Below, piece by piece: positions 43,101 through 51,860 of a stretch of DNA of 64,000 nt; positions within the stretch are counted from its first letter, which is position 1; every line of letters begins with the position of its first letter. Below the pieces are notes generated by a model. It was not told the DNA's origin. It saw only the letters and a program-made list of their open reading frames with translations, and did not search any database. The stretch comes from LMUY01 sp965276785 (lineage in GTDB: Bacteria; Pseudomonadota; Alphaproteobacteria; Acetobacterales; Acetobacteraceae), in contig OZ255629.1 of assembly GCA_965276785.1 (NCBI GenBank), positions 1,054,001-1,118,000 of the forward strand. The letters are read 5' to 3'. The position numbers and the translations under genes were made by a program.

Positions 43101-46100
43101 CGTGGCGGCAGAACACGCGGTTGAGCGCGCTCTCTAGCGCCGCGAGATCCAGTGCACCCTTGAGCTCCAGGCTTACGCCCTCGTTAAAGGCGCAACTGGC
43201 TGCGTCACCAAGCTGGGCCGCAAGCCAAATCTCCATCTGAGCATCAGTGAGTGGAGTTTCAGTGGGGTTCTGCGCGAGTACGGCTGGTTTTGATCCCGCC
43301 GCTGGCAGCAGCAGTTCTGCCGATTGCAGTGCTGCAAGACTGTCACTAAACGCCTCGACAATCGTGTCGATTTCGGCTTGTCCGTGAGTTGTTGTCAGGA
43401 AGCACGGGAAGCCCTCTTGAATATGGACTCCTCGTAGCCGCATGTTCGGATAAATAAGGCTGGCAAACGCGTCCGGGAGTTTGAAGTAGAACCAACTCGC
43501 GTAATGCTCGACGGCTTGCGGAAGCCCGCGGGCTGCCAACGTGTTGTTGAGGCGTAGAACAAGCTGGTTTGTGCGGCCGGTAAGCTCGGTATAGGCCGTG
43601 GGCCAGATGGTTTCGATGTGACTTAACACAGCTTCCATCGCTGCCAGCGCCAATGGGTGACGCACGAATGTTCCGGCAAGGAAGGTCACTGCGGCTTCAG
43701 GCATGCTGTTGTCGCCATATTGCCAGACGCCGCCATCCAGGGCGTCCATAAAGGACGCTTTACCAGCGAGAATGCCAATAGGTAGGCCGCCACCGACGAC
43801 TTTGCCGTACGTTGCGAGGTCGGCCCGAATTTCGAAAATAGCCTGCATGCCGCCAGGATGGGTGCGGAAACCGGTCACGACTTCATCAAAGACCAGGCAA
43901 GTGCCGGATTGCTCGGTGAGAGTCCGCATGTTGGCAAGGAAATCTCGCGGCTGCAGGGCGGGATGCCTGCTTTGTACCGGCTCAACAATCACTGCGGCCA
44001 GATCGGTCGCGTGCTCTCGAACCCAGTTTAAAGAGGCTTCCGTTCCATATTCCAGGACGGTGACATTGGACACACTCTCCAGCGGGATCCCGGGTGCGAC
44101 CGGTCGAGTACCCTTAGGTCCGGCCTTTACCAAGACCTCGTCGAATTGGCCGTGGTAGCTACCAGTGAAAGTCACGATCCGATTACGTCCTGTGACCGTG
44201 CGGGCCACGCGCATCGCCGCCATCACGGCCTCGGATCCGGTGTTGCAGAAAGTCATGCGCTCATTGCCGGTCATTGCGCAAAATCGAGCTGCGATGCGGC
44301 CGGCAAGCTCCGCCTGAGGACCTATTTCAAACCCGCGATCAAGCTGGCGCTTGACTGCCTCCACGACGAAAGGCGGCGCGTGACCAAAGGCGGTTTGGCC
44401 GAACCCGTTCACCAAGTCCACATACTTGTTTCCGTCGGCATCCCAGATATGTGGCCCCTCTGAACGAACGGCCACGATGGGATAGGTCATTTCCTTCCAC
44501 TCTGGGCGAAATCCGGCAGCGGCGCGCGGGTCTGCCAGGTAAGGACGAGCGTCGGCCGTGAGCTGCTTGGACCGTGAGGTGCGCTTGGCCGTCGCGCTGA
44601 CCAGGGCGTGAATATGGGCTTGACCAGCGGCGGTGAGGCTACCTCCGTTAGCTGCCACCACCTTGAAGGCATCAAAGCGGGCCGTGTCCTCTGGTGCAAG
44701 CGATACTGGTTCGGGAGCTTTGATAGGAGCCGCCGGCGACGGTGCACCGAGTGCCGCGAGTTGCTGCGCAAACAGGGCCGACATGGCCTGGACTTGCTGT
44801 TGCATCAGACCTGCCGCGTGCGGAGGCAGGACGGATGGTTCGACAGGCGTGAGGACCGATGGATGATCGGGCGTTGTTGCCGTCACCGTCGGGTTGGACT
44901 TTGCAGACGCTGGACGTCCTGCGTCGACATGGCGCGCGAGGGCACTGAAGCTGCCGCAGTCGCCCAGCAATTGGCGGAACGTGATTGCCACTCCGAAGCG
45001 GCTGCGTACCTGCTGCGCGACTTGGCCGAGAAATAGGGAGTCAAAGCCAAGCTGTATGAAAGTGGTGTTGGGATCCGTCCCGCTCAGGCGTTCGCCTGAA
45101 AGCTCCTCGAAGAGGGCAACCAGGTCTGCAAGCATTGTGTCGGAAGGGATCTTGACCATGTCCGTTGAAGGCTCCGTAATAAGAGAAGAGGTTTGCGTGG
45201 GTTCGTCGATCCAGCAGCGGCTTCTTTCCCATGGTGTTGGCGGCAGCGGCACGCGACGGGGGCGGATAGGCCGCGCTTGGCATAGCCCAGCCCAGTCCAG
45301 CTCAACTCCAGCGAGCCACAGATGTCCGATTGCGTCCGTGATGGCGTCCGAAGCGGTTGCGGTGCTGGTTGCCTCTGGCAGGCTGGAAATGGTTGCCGCA
45401 TTGCTGCTGCGCCACCCGCATGCCAGCGCCAGTTGACTGAGGCCGCGGCCGGGACCGCATTCCAGCAAGGCTGCCAGCTCCGACCGGGTCTCGCGCAGTG
45501 ACTGCAGTCCGGCGGCGAAGCGCACCGGAGCGCGACAATGACCCGCCCAATAATCTGGCGAAGTCGCCTGTTCCGCCGTTATCCAGCCGCCGGAGACGCC
45601 CGAGATCATTGGCAGTGTGGGTGCCGATAGCGGGACTGACAGCACTGCCTCTCGCAGCCCCGACGCGACCCCGTCCATAGCGCGCGAGTGGAAAGCATGG
45701 CTGGTGTGAAGGCGGCGGCACGGCACCTCGCGGGCGTGTAAATCTGCCTCCAGGCGTTCGATCTCGATGGTCGGTCCGGCCGCGACGCAAAGTGTGGGCG
45801 CGTTCGCGGCCGCGAGGTCCAGTTCGTCGCCGAGCAGGGGAAGCAACTCGGCTTCTGGCAAACGAACTGACAGCATTGCGCCAGGCGGCATGCTGCCCAT
45901 CAAGCGACCGCGTGCGGCGACCAAGCGCAGGGCGTCCTCAAGTGAAAAGACACCCGCCAAGCAAGCCGCCACAAACTCACCGACGCTGTGGCCCAGCATG
46001 GCCGCCGGCTGCACCCCGTTGGCCATCCAAAACCGGGCCGTGGCGTAGCTGGTGGCAAACAGAGCTGGCTGCGCGATTGTCGTGTTGAGTAATGTATCGG

Positions 46101-49100
46101 CTGCAGTGGCGTCCTGCGGGTCCGGAAACAGGAGTTCGCGGAGATCGGCGCCGAGATGTGGCTGCAGGATGGTGGCGCAGCGGTCGATCGCGTCGCGGAA
46201 CACTGGCTGAGCGTTGTACATGGCGCGACCCATGCCCGGGTATTGCGCGCCTTGGCCTGGAAACAGGAATGCTACACCACCGGCTGTAGCTGTCCGCTCG
46301 GACGCCGCCGCTCGCCCGGACCGTAGGCCGTCAATAGCGTCCGCCCGGCTGGTGCACGCCAAGGCCGCACGATGGGCAAAGCGGCGTCGCGCCGTCTGCA
46401 GGGTCCAGGCAATGTCGGGCAGCGTTTGTTCGGGATGGTTTTCCAGATGCGTGGCGAGACGTTCTTGAGCATCTGCTAGGCTTGAAGCGCTGCGTGCAGA
46501 GAGCAGTAGCACCTGGGGCGTGCACGCGTCCGGCGTCGCTGGCGGAGTGGGCGCCTGCTCGATGATGGCGTGCGCGTTGGTGCCGCCGACCCCAAACGAG
46601 CTGACCGCGGCCCGGCGCGGTGGGACCGCCGTCCAGGCAACCGTCTCCGCGGAGACGCGGAATGGGCTGGTTTCAAGCGCCATGGCGGGGTTCGGCGTGC
46701 GGAAATGCAGCGTGCCGGGAATGGTCGCCCGCTCTACCACCAGGGCCGCCTTGATGAGCCCGGCGCCTCCGGAAGCGGCATCCAGATGACCGATGTTGCC
46801 CTTCACCGAACCTAGGACGCATCGGCCGATCGCTGCGTCAGCACCCCAGGCTTGCCGCAAACCGGCGAGTTCGATGGGATCCCCGAGCGGGGTCGCGGTG
46901 CCATGAGCTTCCACGTAGCCAATGCTTGCGGGGTCTAGCTTCGCCTGTGCTTGAGCCGCCATGATACAAGCGGCTTGGCCGCCCACGCTGGGCGCGGTGA
47001 AGCCGACCTTGCTGCCGCCATCATTGTTAATGGCGACACCGCGCAAGACGGCGTGGATGTGGTCTCCGTCTGCTTGCGCATCGGCCACGCGTTTGAGCAA
47101 CACGACGGCTGCTCCACTGCCAAAAACAGTGCCACTTGCGGCCGCATCGAACGGGCGCACATGGCCGTCTGCCGAGGCGAGGCCGCCCGGCTCATGCAGG
47201 TAGCCCCTACGCTGGGGCAAGGTGATCGAAACCCCTCCAGCGAGCGCCATATCTGCGTCGCCAGCGCGCAGGGCGGCGCAGGCTTGGGCGACGGCGACGA
47301 GTGCGGTGGAGCAGGCGGTTGCCACCGTAACAGCGGGGCCACGGAGATCGAGCTTGTAGGCGACCCGGGTGGCGAGGAAATCGGCTCCGGCGCCGAGCAG
47401 GGTCGGGTAGCTGCCGGTCTGGTAATCGCTGGTGTAGCGGAGCACAGCATCGCGATCGGGCAAGACGTTGCGAAGCAAGTAGGAGTTCGGGCTGCTGCCG
47501 GCGAATACACCGATGCGGCCGGGATAGCTGGCTGGATCATGCCCGGCAGTCTCCAGCGCTTCCCAAGCGACTTCGAGAAAGACGCGGTGCTGTGGATCGG
47601 TCAGCTCGGCTTCCCGCCGGGTCATGCTGAAGAAGGCGGGGTCGAACTGGTCGATGCCGTGAAGGACGGGCCGGGCTGCGACAAATGCCGGGTCGGCGCG
47701 GGTCTCGGCACTAAAGGCGTCTTGGAGTTGGTCGGGAGCGAAGCGGGTGATGGACTCAGCGCCCGTGCAGAGATTGGACCAGAACGTGTCCAAGTCGGCG
47801 GCGCCGGGAAAACGGCCGGCCATCCCAATGATTGCGATGTCGCCGCCAATGCTGCCCGTGCCAGTTGGCCGAGTCTGGTCGGTGCCATCCAGGTGGGCTG
47901 CAAGGCTTGCGCTGCTTGGGAAGGCAAACAGGTCTGTCAGGCTGACCGGCAAACCGGCATCCGCCATGGCGGCATGGGCGCGCACAACCTCGAGCGAACT
48001 CACCCCGGCATCAAACAAGTTGGCTTCTGCGGCGAGTTCGCGCCCCAGCACGGATTGCCAAATCTGCGCCAGGCGAGCGGCTGTGCTGGTTGCGGCGGGA
48101 AGCGCCTTGCGGTCCAGCTTGCCATTGCGCGTGAGCGGCATCGCCCCCAGCACAGTAATGACGGCGGGAACCATATGTTCAGGCAAGCGGGCCAAGAGGC
48201 TTCGCCTCAGCGTGCTGCCATCGACCTGGCCAGTGACAAAGGCGGTGGCGCGGCCGGACTCGAAGACGATGGCCGCCTCGCGCACGGCTGGATCGCGCAG
48301 CAACTCCGCTTCCATATCGTCCAAGGAGACGCGTTTGCCGCGAATTTTGACCTGGCGGTCCTTGCGGCCGGCGAACAGGATAGTGCCATCGGCGAGCCTG
48401 CGGGCGCGATCTCCGGTGCGATACATCGGCCTGCCGTCAGGCCCTGGCACGAAAGCAGCGGCGGTCGCTTCGGCGCGGTTGAGGTAACCCAGGGCGACGC
48501 CGTCACCGCCGGCGCAAAGCTCACCCTCTTCGCCCTCGGCAACGGGATTGCCGTGCTCGTCCAGCAGCCAAACCACGGTGCCACGGATCGGATGCCCGAT
48601 GGGCAACGGGCTGTCGGCGGAGTGGTCCCGCGGGATGCGGTAGCAGCAGGTAAATGTGGTGTTCTCGGTGGGGCCATACCCGTTGATGAGGGTGGTCTGT
48701 GGCAGAGCCGCTAGTGCGCGGGCGACGTGGGGAGGAGACAGCACGTCTCCGCCCGCGAGGAGCTGGCGCAGCTTGGCCAAGGCGGCCAGCCGGGCGTCCA
48801 CCATGGCGTGGAACAAGCCGCTGGTGAGCCAGGCGGTGGTGACGCCATAGCGCTCCAGGGCCGCGGCAATGGTGTCGAGCGACGGCACGGCATCTGGCAC
48901 AATCGCCAATTGGGCGCCGTTCGCCAGGGCGCCCCAGATCTCGAAGGTCGATGCGTCGAAACCGAGCGGGGCGGCGTGGAGGATAACGTCCGCCGGAGAG
49001 AAGCTGACGTAATCTGGTTCCTCTACCAGCCGGCGGATGCCTCGCCATGGCACGACGACACCCTTGGGCGTGCCCGTGGAACCGGACGTATACATCACAT

Positions 49101-49509
49101 AGGCCGCCGCGTTCAGGTCCGTGGCAGGCAGGGCCGGCAGCGGCGGGGCGACCGGCACCGGCAAATCCAGCCGGATTGTAGGCAGGTCGAGGTCGAGGGG
49201 TTGCTCTGCCAGCACCAGCGTGACCTGCGCATCTGCCAGCACACTGTCCCGCGTGGGGATGGGAAGCGCCGCGTCAACCGGCACATAGGCGGCACCGAGC
49301 CGGGCGATGGCGAGCATGGCCGCGACCGCCTCAGCCGAGCGGCCGAGAAGTAGCCCGGCACGGCCGCCTGGCCGCAGGCCCGACTCCCATAGCCAGCGGG
49401 CCAAAGCGTCCGCTCGAGCAATGAGCTCGGCGTAACTGACCTGCTCCGGGGCGCAAATCGCGACTGCGCTCGGGTTGGCCGCAGCGAATGCCTCAATACA
49501 ATCGTACAA
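40195..49509 (-). CDS. Hybrid NRPS-PKS: A-T-KS-AT-ACP-aminotransferase-C-A-T
   Basis: A 3104-residue megasynthase from TTG 49509 (a TGA lies in frame just upstream). Domains in order: adenylation A1 (1-470; YTSGSTGTPKG near 141); carrier T1 (Ser505); ketosynthase (about 555-980; Cys733 in ATACSTALV, then VEAHGTATPLGDP and KGNIGHLDAASG); acyltransferase (1080-1380; Ser1175 in GHSVGEF, His1271 in HAFH, the malonyl type); ACP (Ser1491 in LGFDSLFL); a Gln-rich linker; class III aminotransferase (about 1690-2110; PLP Lys1903 in YGKVVGGGLP); condensation (HHIVCDGWS from 2206); adenylation A2 (2590-3000); carrier T3 (Ser3042). No KR, DH or ER is present, as expected if the aminotransferase acts on a beta-keto chain. 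A1 specificity residues read D-A-F-W-L-G-G-T-F (valine-like) and A2 D-I-L-Q-L-G-M-I-W (glycine-like). Confidence 0.93.
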   Translation of the reverse strand: MYDCIEAFAAANPSAVAICAPEQVSYAELIARADALARWLWESGLRPGGRAGLLLGRSAEAVAAMLAIARLGAAYVPVDAALPIPTRDSVLADAQVTLVLAEQPLDLDLPTIRLDLPVPVAPPLPALPATDLNAAAYVMYTSGSTGTPKGVVVPWRGIRRLVEEPDYVSFSPADVILHAAPLGFDASTFEIWGALANGAQLAIVPDAVPSLDTIAAALERYGVTTAWLTSGLFHAMVDARLAALAKLRQLLAGGDVLSPPHVARALAALPQTTLINGYGPTENTTFTCCYRIPRDHSADSPLPIGHPIRGTVVWLLDEHGNPVAEGEEGELCAGGDGVALGYLNRAEATAAAFVPGPDGRPMYRTGDRARRLADGTILFAGRKDRQVKIRGKRVSLDDMEAELLRDPAVREAAIVFESGRATAFVTGQVDGSTLRRSLLARLPEHMVPAVITVLGAMPLTRNGKLDRKALPAATSTAARLAQIWQSVLGRELAAEANLFDAGVSSLEVVRAHAAMADAGLPVSLTDLFAFPSSASLAAHLDGTDQTRPTGTGSIGGDIAIIGMAGRFPGAADLDTFWSNLCTGAESITRFAPDQLQDAFSAETRADPAFVAARPVLHGIDQFDPAFFSMTRREAELTDPQHRVFLEVAWEALETAGHDPASYPGRIGVFAGSSPNSYLLRNVLPDRDAVLRYTSDYQTGSYPTLLGAGADFLATRVAYKLDLRGPAVTVATACSTALVAVAQACAALRAGDADMALAGGVSITLPQRRGYLHEPGGLASADGHVRPFDAAASGTVFGSGAAVVLLKRVADAQADGDHIHAVLRGVAINNDGGSKVGFTAPSVGGQAACIMAAQAQAKLDPASIGYVEAHGTATPLGDPIELAGLRQAWGADAAIGRCVLGSVKGNIGHLDAASGGAGLIKAALVVERATIPGTLHFRTPNPAMALETSPFRVSAETVAWTAVPPRRAAVSSFGVGGTNAHAIIEQAPTPPATPDACTPQVLLLSARSASSLADAQERLATHLENHPEQTLPDIAWTLQTARRRFAHRAALACTSRADAIDGLRSGRAAASERTATAGGVAFLFPGQGAQYPGMGRAMYNAQPVFRDAIDRCATILQPHLGADLRELLFPDPQDATAADTLLNTTIAQPALFATSYATARFWMANGVQPAAMLGHSVGEFVAACLAGVFSLEDALRLVAARGRLMGSMPPGAMLSVRLPEAELLPLLGDELDLAAANAPTLCVAAGPTIEIERLEADLHAREVPCRRLHTSHAFHSRAMDGVASGLREAVLSVPLSAPTLPMISGVSGGWITAEQATSPDYWAGHCRAPVRFAAGLQSLRETRSELAALLECGPGRGLSQLALACGWRSSNAATISSLPEATSTATASDAITDAIGHLWLAGVELDWAGLCQARPIRPRRVPLPPTPWERSRCWIDEPTQTSSLITEPSTDMVKIPSDTMLADLVALFEELSGERLSGTDPNTTFIQLGFDSLFLGQVAQQVRSRFGVAITFRQLLGDCGSFSALARHVDAGRPASAKSNPTVTATTPDHPSVLTPVEPSVLPPHAAGLMQQQVQAMSALFAQQLAALGAPSPAAPIKAPEPVSLAPEDTARFDAFKVVAANGGSLTAAGQAHIHALVSATAKRTSRSKQLTADARPYLADPRAAAGFRPEWKEMTYPIVAVRSEGPHIWDADGNKYVDLVNGFGQTAFGHAPPFVVEAVKRQLDRGFEIGPQAELAGRIAARFCAMTGNERMTFCNTGSEAVMAAMRVARTVTGRNRIVTFTGSYHGQFDEVLVKAGPKGTRPVAPGIPLESVSNVTVLEYGTEASLNWVREHATDLAAVIVEPVQSRHPALQPRDFLANMRTLTEQSGTCLVFDEVVTGFRTHPGGMQAIFEIRADLATYGKVVGGGLPIGILAGKASFMDALDGGVWQYGDNSMPEAAVTFLAGTFVRHPLALAAMEAVLSHIETIWPTAYTELTGRTNQLVLRLNNTLAARGLPQAVEHYASWFYFKLPDAFASLIYPNMRLRGVHIQEGFPCFLTTTHGQAEIDTIVEAFSDSLAALQSAELLLPAAGSKPAVLAQNPTETPLTDAQMEIWLAAQLGDAASCAFNEGVSLELKGALDLAALESALNRVFCRHDALRARFTPTGDRMIVDAWKPLALHVEDALAAVVLEQEACTPFDLVAGPPIRIRLLRHAREHHVLVLTAHHIVCDGWSINTLLGELTTPANLPAALSFTAYALQKHGGASQADVSWWTAQFADIPSPLQLPSDRARPALRSYQGGTRRLELDLASLNRLKRAGAAHGCTLFTTLLAAVGALIARLAGQHDLVIAVPAAGQSQLDDQVLVGHCANLLPIRMTLADDTPFSDFLRALRQTVLDGYEHQDCTLGTIVQALDLSRNTGRVPLADVQFNLERLGEGVAIAGLEVSVRANPKAFVNFDLFFNAVESASGLAFECDYNADLFDPATIDRWLDHLSTILSAINEDSTRLIGALPLTAGADQDILLYRWNDTKAPLPDAPVHRLIEAQAARRPNAPAARFGETILTYEALDHRANQIAHVLLARTSPGDRVGVMLERTPDMLAVLLGAWKAGLAYVPLDPSHPPARLQHILADADVALVITDGAGPALEAPLFEIQRNADAIAGAASTPPALGDDLHATAYVIYTSGSTGLPKGVAVDHLALGNLLLSVGREPGIGVDDVWLAVTTIGFDIAGLELFGPLIAGAQVVVASRDDAADGHRLLALLAASGATIMQATPATWRLLIEVGFKPGALRMLCGGEALPRTLADQLLMEDGALWNMYGPTETTIWSALEQIGAGLITIGHPVANTSLHILDACDRPQPIGVPGQLHIGGAGIAQGYRNRPDLTSARFIADPFSPGGRLYRTGDLARRLPDGRIQVLGRMDGQIKLRGYRMEPGEIEHILTTYCGLAEAVVAVREGGDAEQRLVAWVVQQSDSSLDFRALRNVMRAHLPDYMIPSVFTPVERLPLTPNGKVDRLLLPNVVSESSMTREPPQTALERAIVDIWSDVLRQPVGRSDDLLALGADSIQIFQITARAQKAELSIMARDLLQHRTPEALATMLGDRPPETAAVPKLAQFRRDRGLLVAGE

Positions 49510-49671
49510 AGCGTCTCACCCATCGCAAGCGTGGATCGTCACTGGATGATGCCGTGTAAAAGCTGCCAAATTGCTAAAGCGGATCGGGGTGCAGCATACC
49601 TTCGTCGGCAACATTGGCCGCTTGAACACTTTTCAGGTTCCCCGGGCTGCGTTCGTGCGCCATATGGCACT
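49510..49671. promoter_or_regulatory. Divergent region between NRPS-PKS and DUF3108 genes
   Basis: The NRPS-PKS operon leaves on the minus strand and the DUF3108 gene on the plus strand, so promoters for both must lie within 162 nt. On the minus strand GGGTGAG stands 5 nt before TTG 49509 and is a usable ribosome-binding site. I see no clear operator. Confidence 0.45.
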
Positions 49672-50442
49672 ATGGACGCGAGACTCGTTGCCATCCTTAG
49701 CCTGATGGCCGTCCCGGTGATGGCCGATCCGGCGCCAACCCTACGGCTGAGCTACGCCGCCTATGCTGACGGGCTGAACGTGATGGACCTGCAGGCGAGC
49801 ATGGCCATCTCGCACGACAGCTATCGCCTGCAGGTATCCTATCATTTGAGCGGAGTGATCGGGGTGTTTTTCAATGCCGAGAGCACCACGACCGTGGACG
49901 GGCGTTTCCGCGGCGGCACACCGGAGCCACGCGAGCTATTCAGCGCCGGGCGGATGCGGGGCCAGCAGCGCGTGACCCAGATCGACTGGCAGAATGGCAC
50001 CCCTGTGGTCAGCCAACTGGTGCCACCCATTGAGGCCGAGCGTGACCCGGTGCCGACCGAGGACCGGGTGCATACCGTCGATACGCTCAGCGCGATCGCG
50101 TCGCTGTTGCGCCAGGTGGCATCCTCCGGCCGTTGCGAAGGAGCGCTCAACACGTTCGATGGCCGCCGCTTGTCCGCGATCGAGGCGCATACGACGGGTG
50201 AGGAAGTGTTGGCGCCGACCGGCCGGTCGATCTTCCACGGAGCCGCCCTGCGGTGCGACTTCGAGGGGCGGCAACTCGCCGGCTTCGTGCATGATGCAGA
50301 CGATAGCGTGCTGCGCCGCCCGCAGCACGGATCGGCCTGGTTTGCCAGCCTGGTGCCCGGCGAGCCGCCGGTGCCGGTCCGCATCACGTTCGAGAACCGG
50401 GCGCTCGGTGCCACCACGGTCTATCTCACTGGGCAAAGCTAA
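49672..50442 (+). CDS. DUF3108 domain-containing exported protein
   Basis: A 256-residue protein from ATG 49672 with a signal peptide (LVAILSLMAVPVMA) and the DUF3108 pattern: LRLSYAAYADGLNVMDLQ near 22, SYRLQVSYHLSGVIGVFF near 45, and FDGRRLSAIEAHTTG near 160. The family is periplasmic and of unknown role. It marks the return to core-genome order ahead of glmU. Confidence 0.8.
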   Translation: MDARLVAILSLMAVPVMADPAPTLRLSYAAYADGLNVMDLQASMAISHDSYRLQVSYHLSGVIGVFFNAESTTTVDGRFRGGTPEPRELFSAGRMRGQQRVTQIDWQNGTPVVSQLVPPIEAERDPVPTEDRVHTVDTLSAIASLLRQVASSGRCEGALNTFDGRRLSAIEAHTTGEEVLAPTGRSIFHGAALRCDFEGRQLAGFVHDADDSVLRRPQHGSAWFASLVPGEPPVPVRITFENRALGATTVYLTGQS

Positions 50443-50552
50443 GAGCGGGGACGCTGGCCTTGGCCACGTGCCATCGGGCTGACACGATCCGACATGAGAA
50501 GTGTCCGGCAATGCTTTGACAGCGCCGCGGCTCGGACGCTAGCGGAGGAGCC

Positions 50553-51860
50553 ATGACCGCAACCGCCATCGTGCTTGCCGCCGGGCTTGGCACGCGCATG
50601 AAATCCACCCTCCCGAAAGCGCTGCACCTGCTTGGCGGCCGGCCCATGCTGCAGCACCTGCTGGCCAATTGTGCGACGGTGTTTGAGAGCGCGGTGGTAG
50701 TTGCCGGGCCCAACAGTGCTGCCGTCGCTGCCGCTGCCGCGCCGCACCGGGTGGTGGTGCAGCAGGAGCGGCTCGGCACCGCCCACGCCGCGCTGCAAGC
50801 GGCGGAGCAGTTTGGGGACGGCGATGTCGCGGTGCTCTATGCCGATAACCCGCTCATCCGGCCGCCCACGCTGGGCCGCCTGCTGGCTGCACGGGCGACG
50901 GCTGGACTGGCGCTGCTTGCCATGCGTCCCGCGACGCCCGGGCGCTACGGGCGCGTGGTGCAAGGGCTGGACGGGATCGAGCGGGTCGTCGAGTGGGCGG
51001 ACGCCACTGAAGCCGAACGTGACATTACCCTGTGCAACGCCGGGGTGCTGTGTGCGGCGGCGGCCGATATGCGGCGTTGGCTGCAAGCGGTCCGGCCGGC
51101 TCGCGCGGGCGGCGAGTATTACCTGACCGACGTGGTGGCGCTGGCCCGCGCCGAGGGCGTGCGGGTGGAGGCGGTGGAGGCGCCGGACGCCGAGCTGCAG
51201 GGGGTGAACTCGCGCGCGGAGTTGGCGGCGGCGGAGGCGACCCTGCAGGGTTTCCTGCGCGAGGAGGCACTCGCAGGCGGCGTCACGCTGATCGCGCCGC
51301 AAACCGTGTTCCTCAGTGCCGACACCAAGCTCGCGGCCGACGTGACCGTCGAACCGAATGTGGTGTTCGGTCTCGGCGTGCAGGTGGCGACGGGCGCGCG
51401 GATCCGGGCTTTCAGCCATCTCGAAGGGTGCTCGGTCGGGCCCGGCGCCATCGTGGGGCCATTTGCCCGGCTGCGGCCCGGCACCGAGTTGGGGGCGCGG
51501 GCCCATGTCGGCAACTTTGTCGAGCTCAAGGCGGCGACGCTGGGGGAGGGGGCGAAGGCCAACCATCTCAGCTATATCGGCGATGCCACCGTGGGGGCCG
51601 ACACCAATATCGGCGCGGGCACCATCACCGTGAACTATGACGGGTTTGCCAAACATCGCACGGAGATCGGCGCCCAGGCATTTGTGGGCTCCAACAGCGC
51701 GTTGGTCGCTCCGGTGCGGGTGGGGCATGGCGCCCTGGTGGTGGCGGGGAGCACCATCACCGAGGACGTGCCGGACGACGCCATGGCGTTCGGCCGCGCC
51801 CGGCAGGTCAACAAGCCAGGCCGGGCGGCGGCGTTCCGGGCAAAACGGGAGCAGCGCTGA
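50553..51860 (+). CDS. glmU: Bifunctional UDP-GlcNAc pyrophosphorylase / GlcN-1-P acetyltransferase
   Basis: A 435-residue GlmU that makes UDP-GlcNAc. The N-terminal uridylyltransferase has LAAGLGTRMKSTLPKALH at residues 8-25. The C-terminal left-handed beta-helix of hexapeptide repeats includes AHVGNFVELKAATLGEG near 320 and TVNYDGFAKHRTEIG near 360. It is slightly shorter than the E. coli protein. Its stop overlaps the glmS start by one base. Confidence 0.94.
   Translation: MTATAIVLAAGLGTRMKSTLPKALHLLGGRPMLQHLLANCATVFESAVVVAGPNSAAVAAAAAPHRVVVQQERLGTAHAALQAAEQFGDGDVAVLYADNPLIRPPTLGRLLAARATAGLALLAMRPATPGRYGRVVQGLDGIERVVEWADATEAERDITLCNAGVLCAAAADMRRWLQAVRPARAGGEYYLTDVVALARAEGVRVEAVEAPDAELQGVNSRAELAAAEATLQGFLREEALAGGVTLIAPQTVFLSADTKLAADVTVEPNVVFGLGVQVATGARIRAFSHLEGCSVGPGAIVGPFARLRPGTELGARAHVGNFVELKAATLGEGAKANHLSYIGDATVGADTNIGAGTITVNYDGFAKHRTEIGAQAFVGSNSALVAPVRVGHGALVVAGSTITEDVPDDAMAFGRARQVNKPGRAAAFRAKREQR

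Noticed and set aside
46951..48714. A 587-codon open frame on the plus strand
   Set aside because: It lies wholly antisense to the A1-KS part of the megasynthase, has no motif, and arises from GC-rich codon usage.
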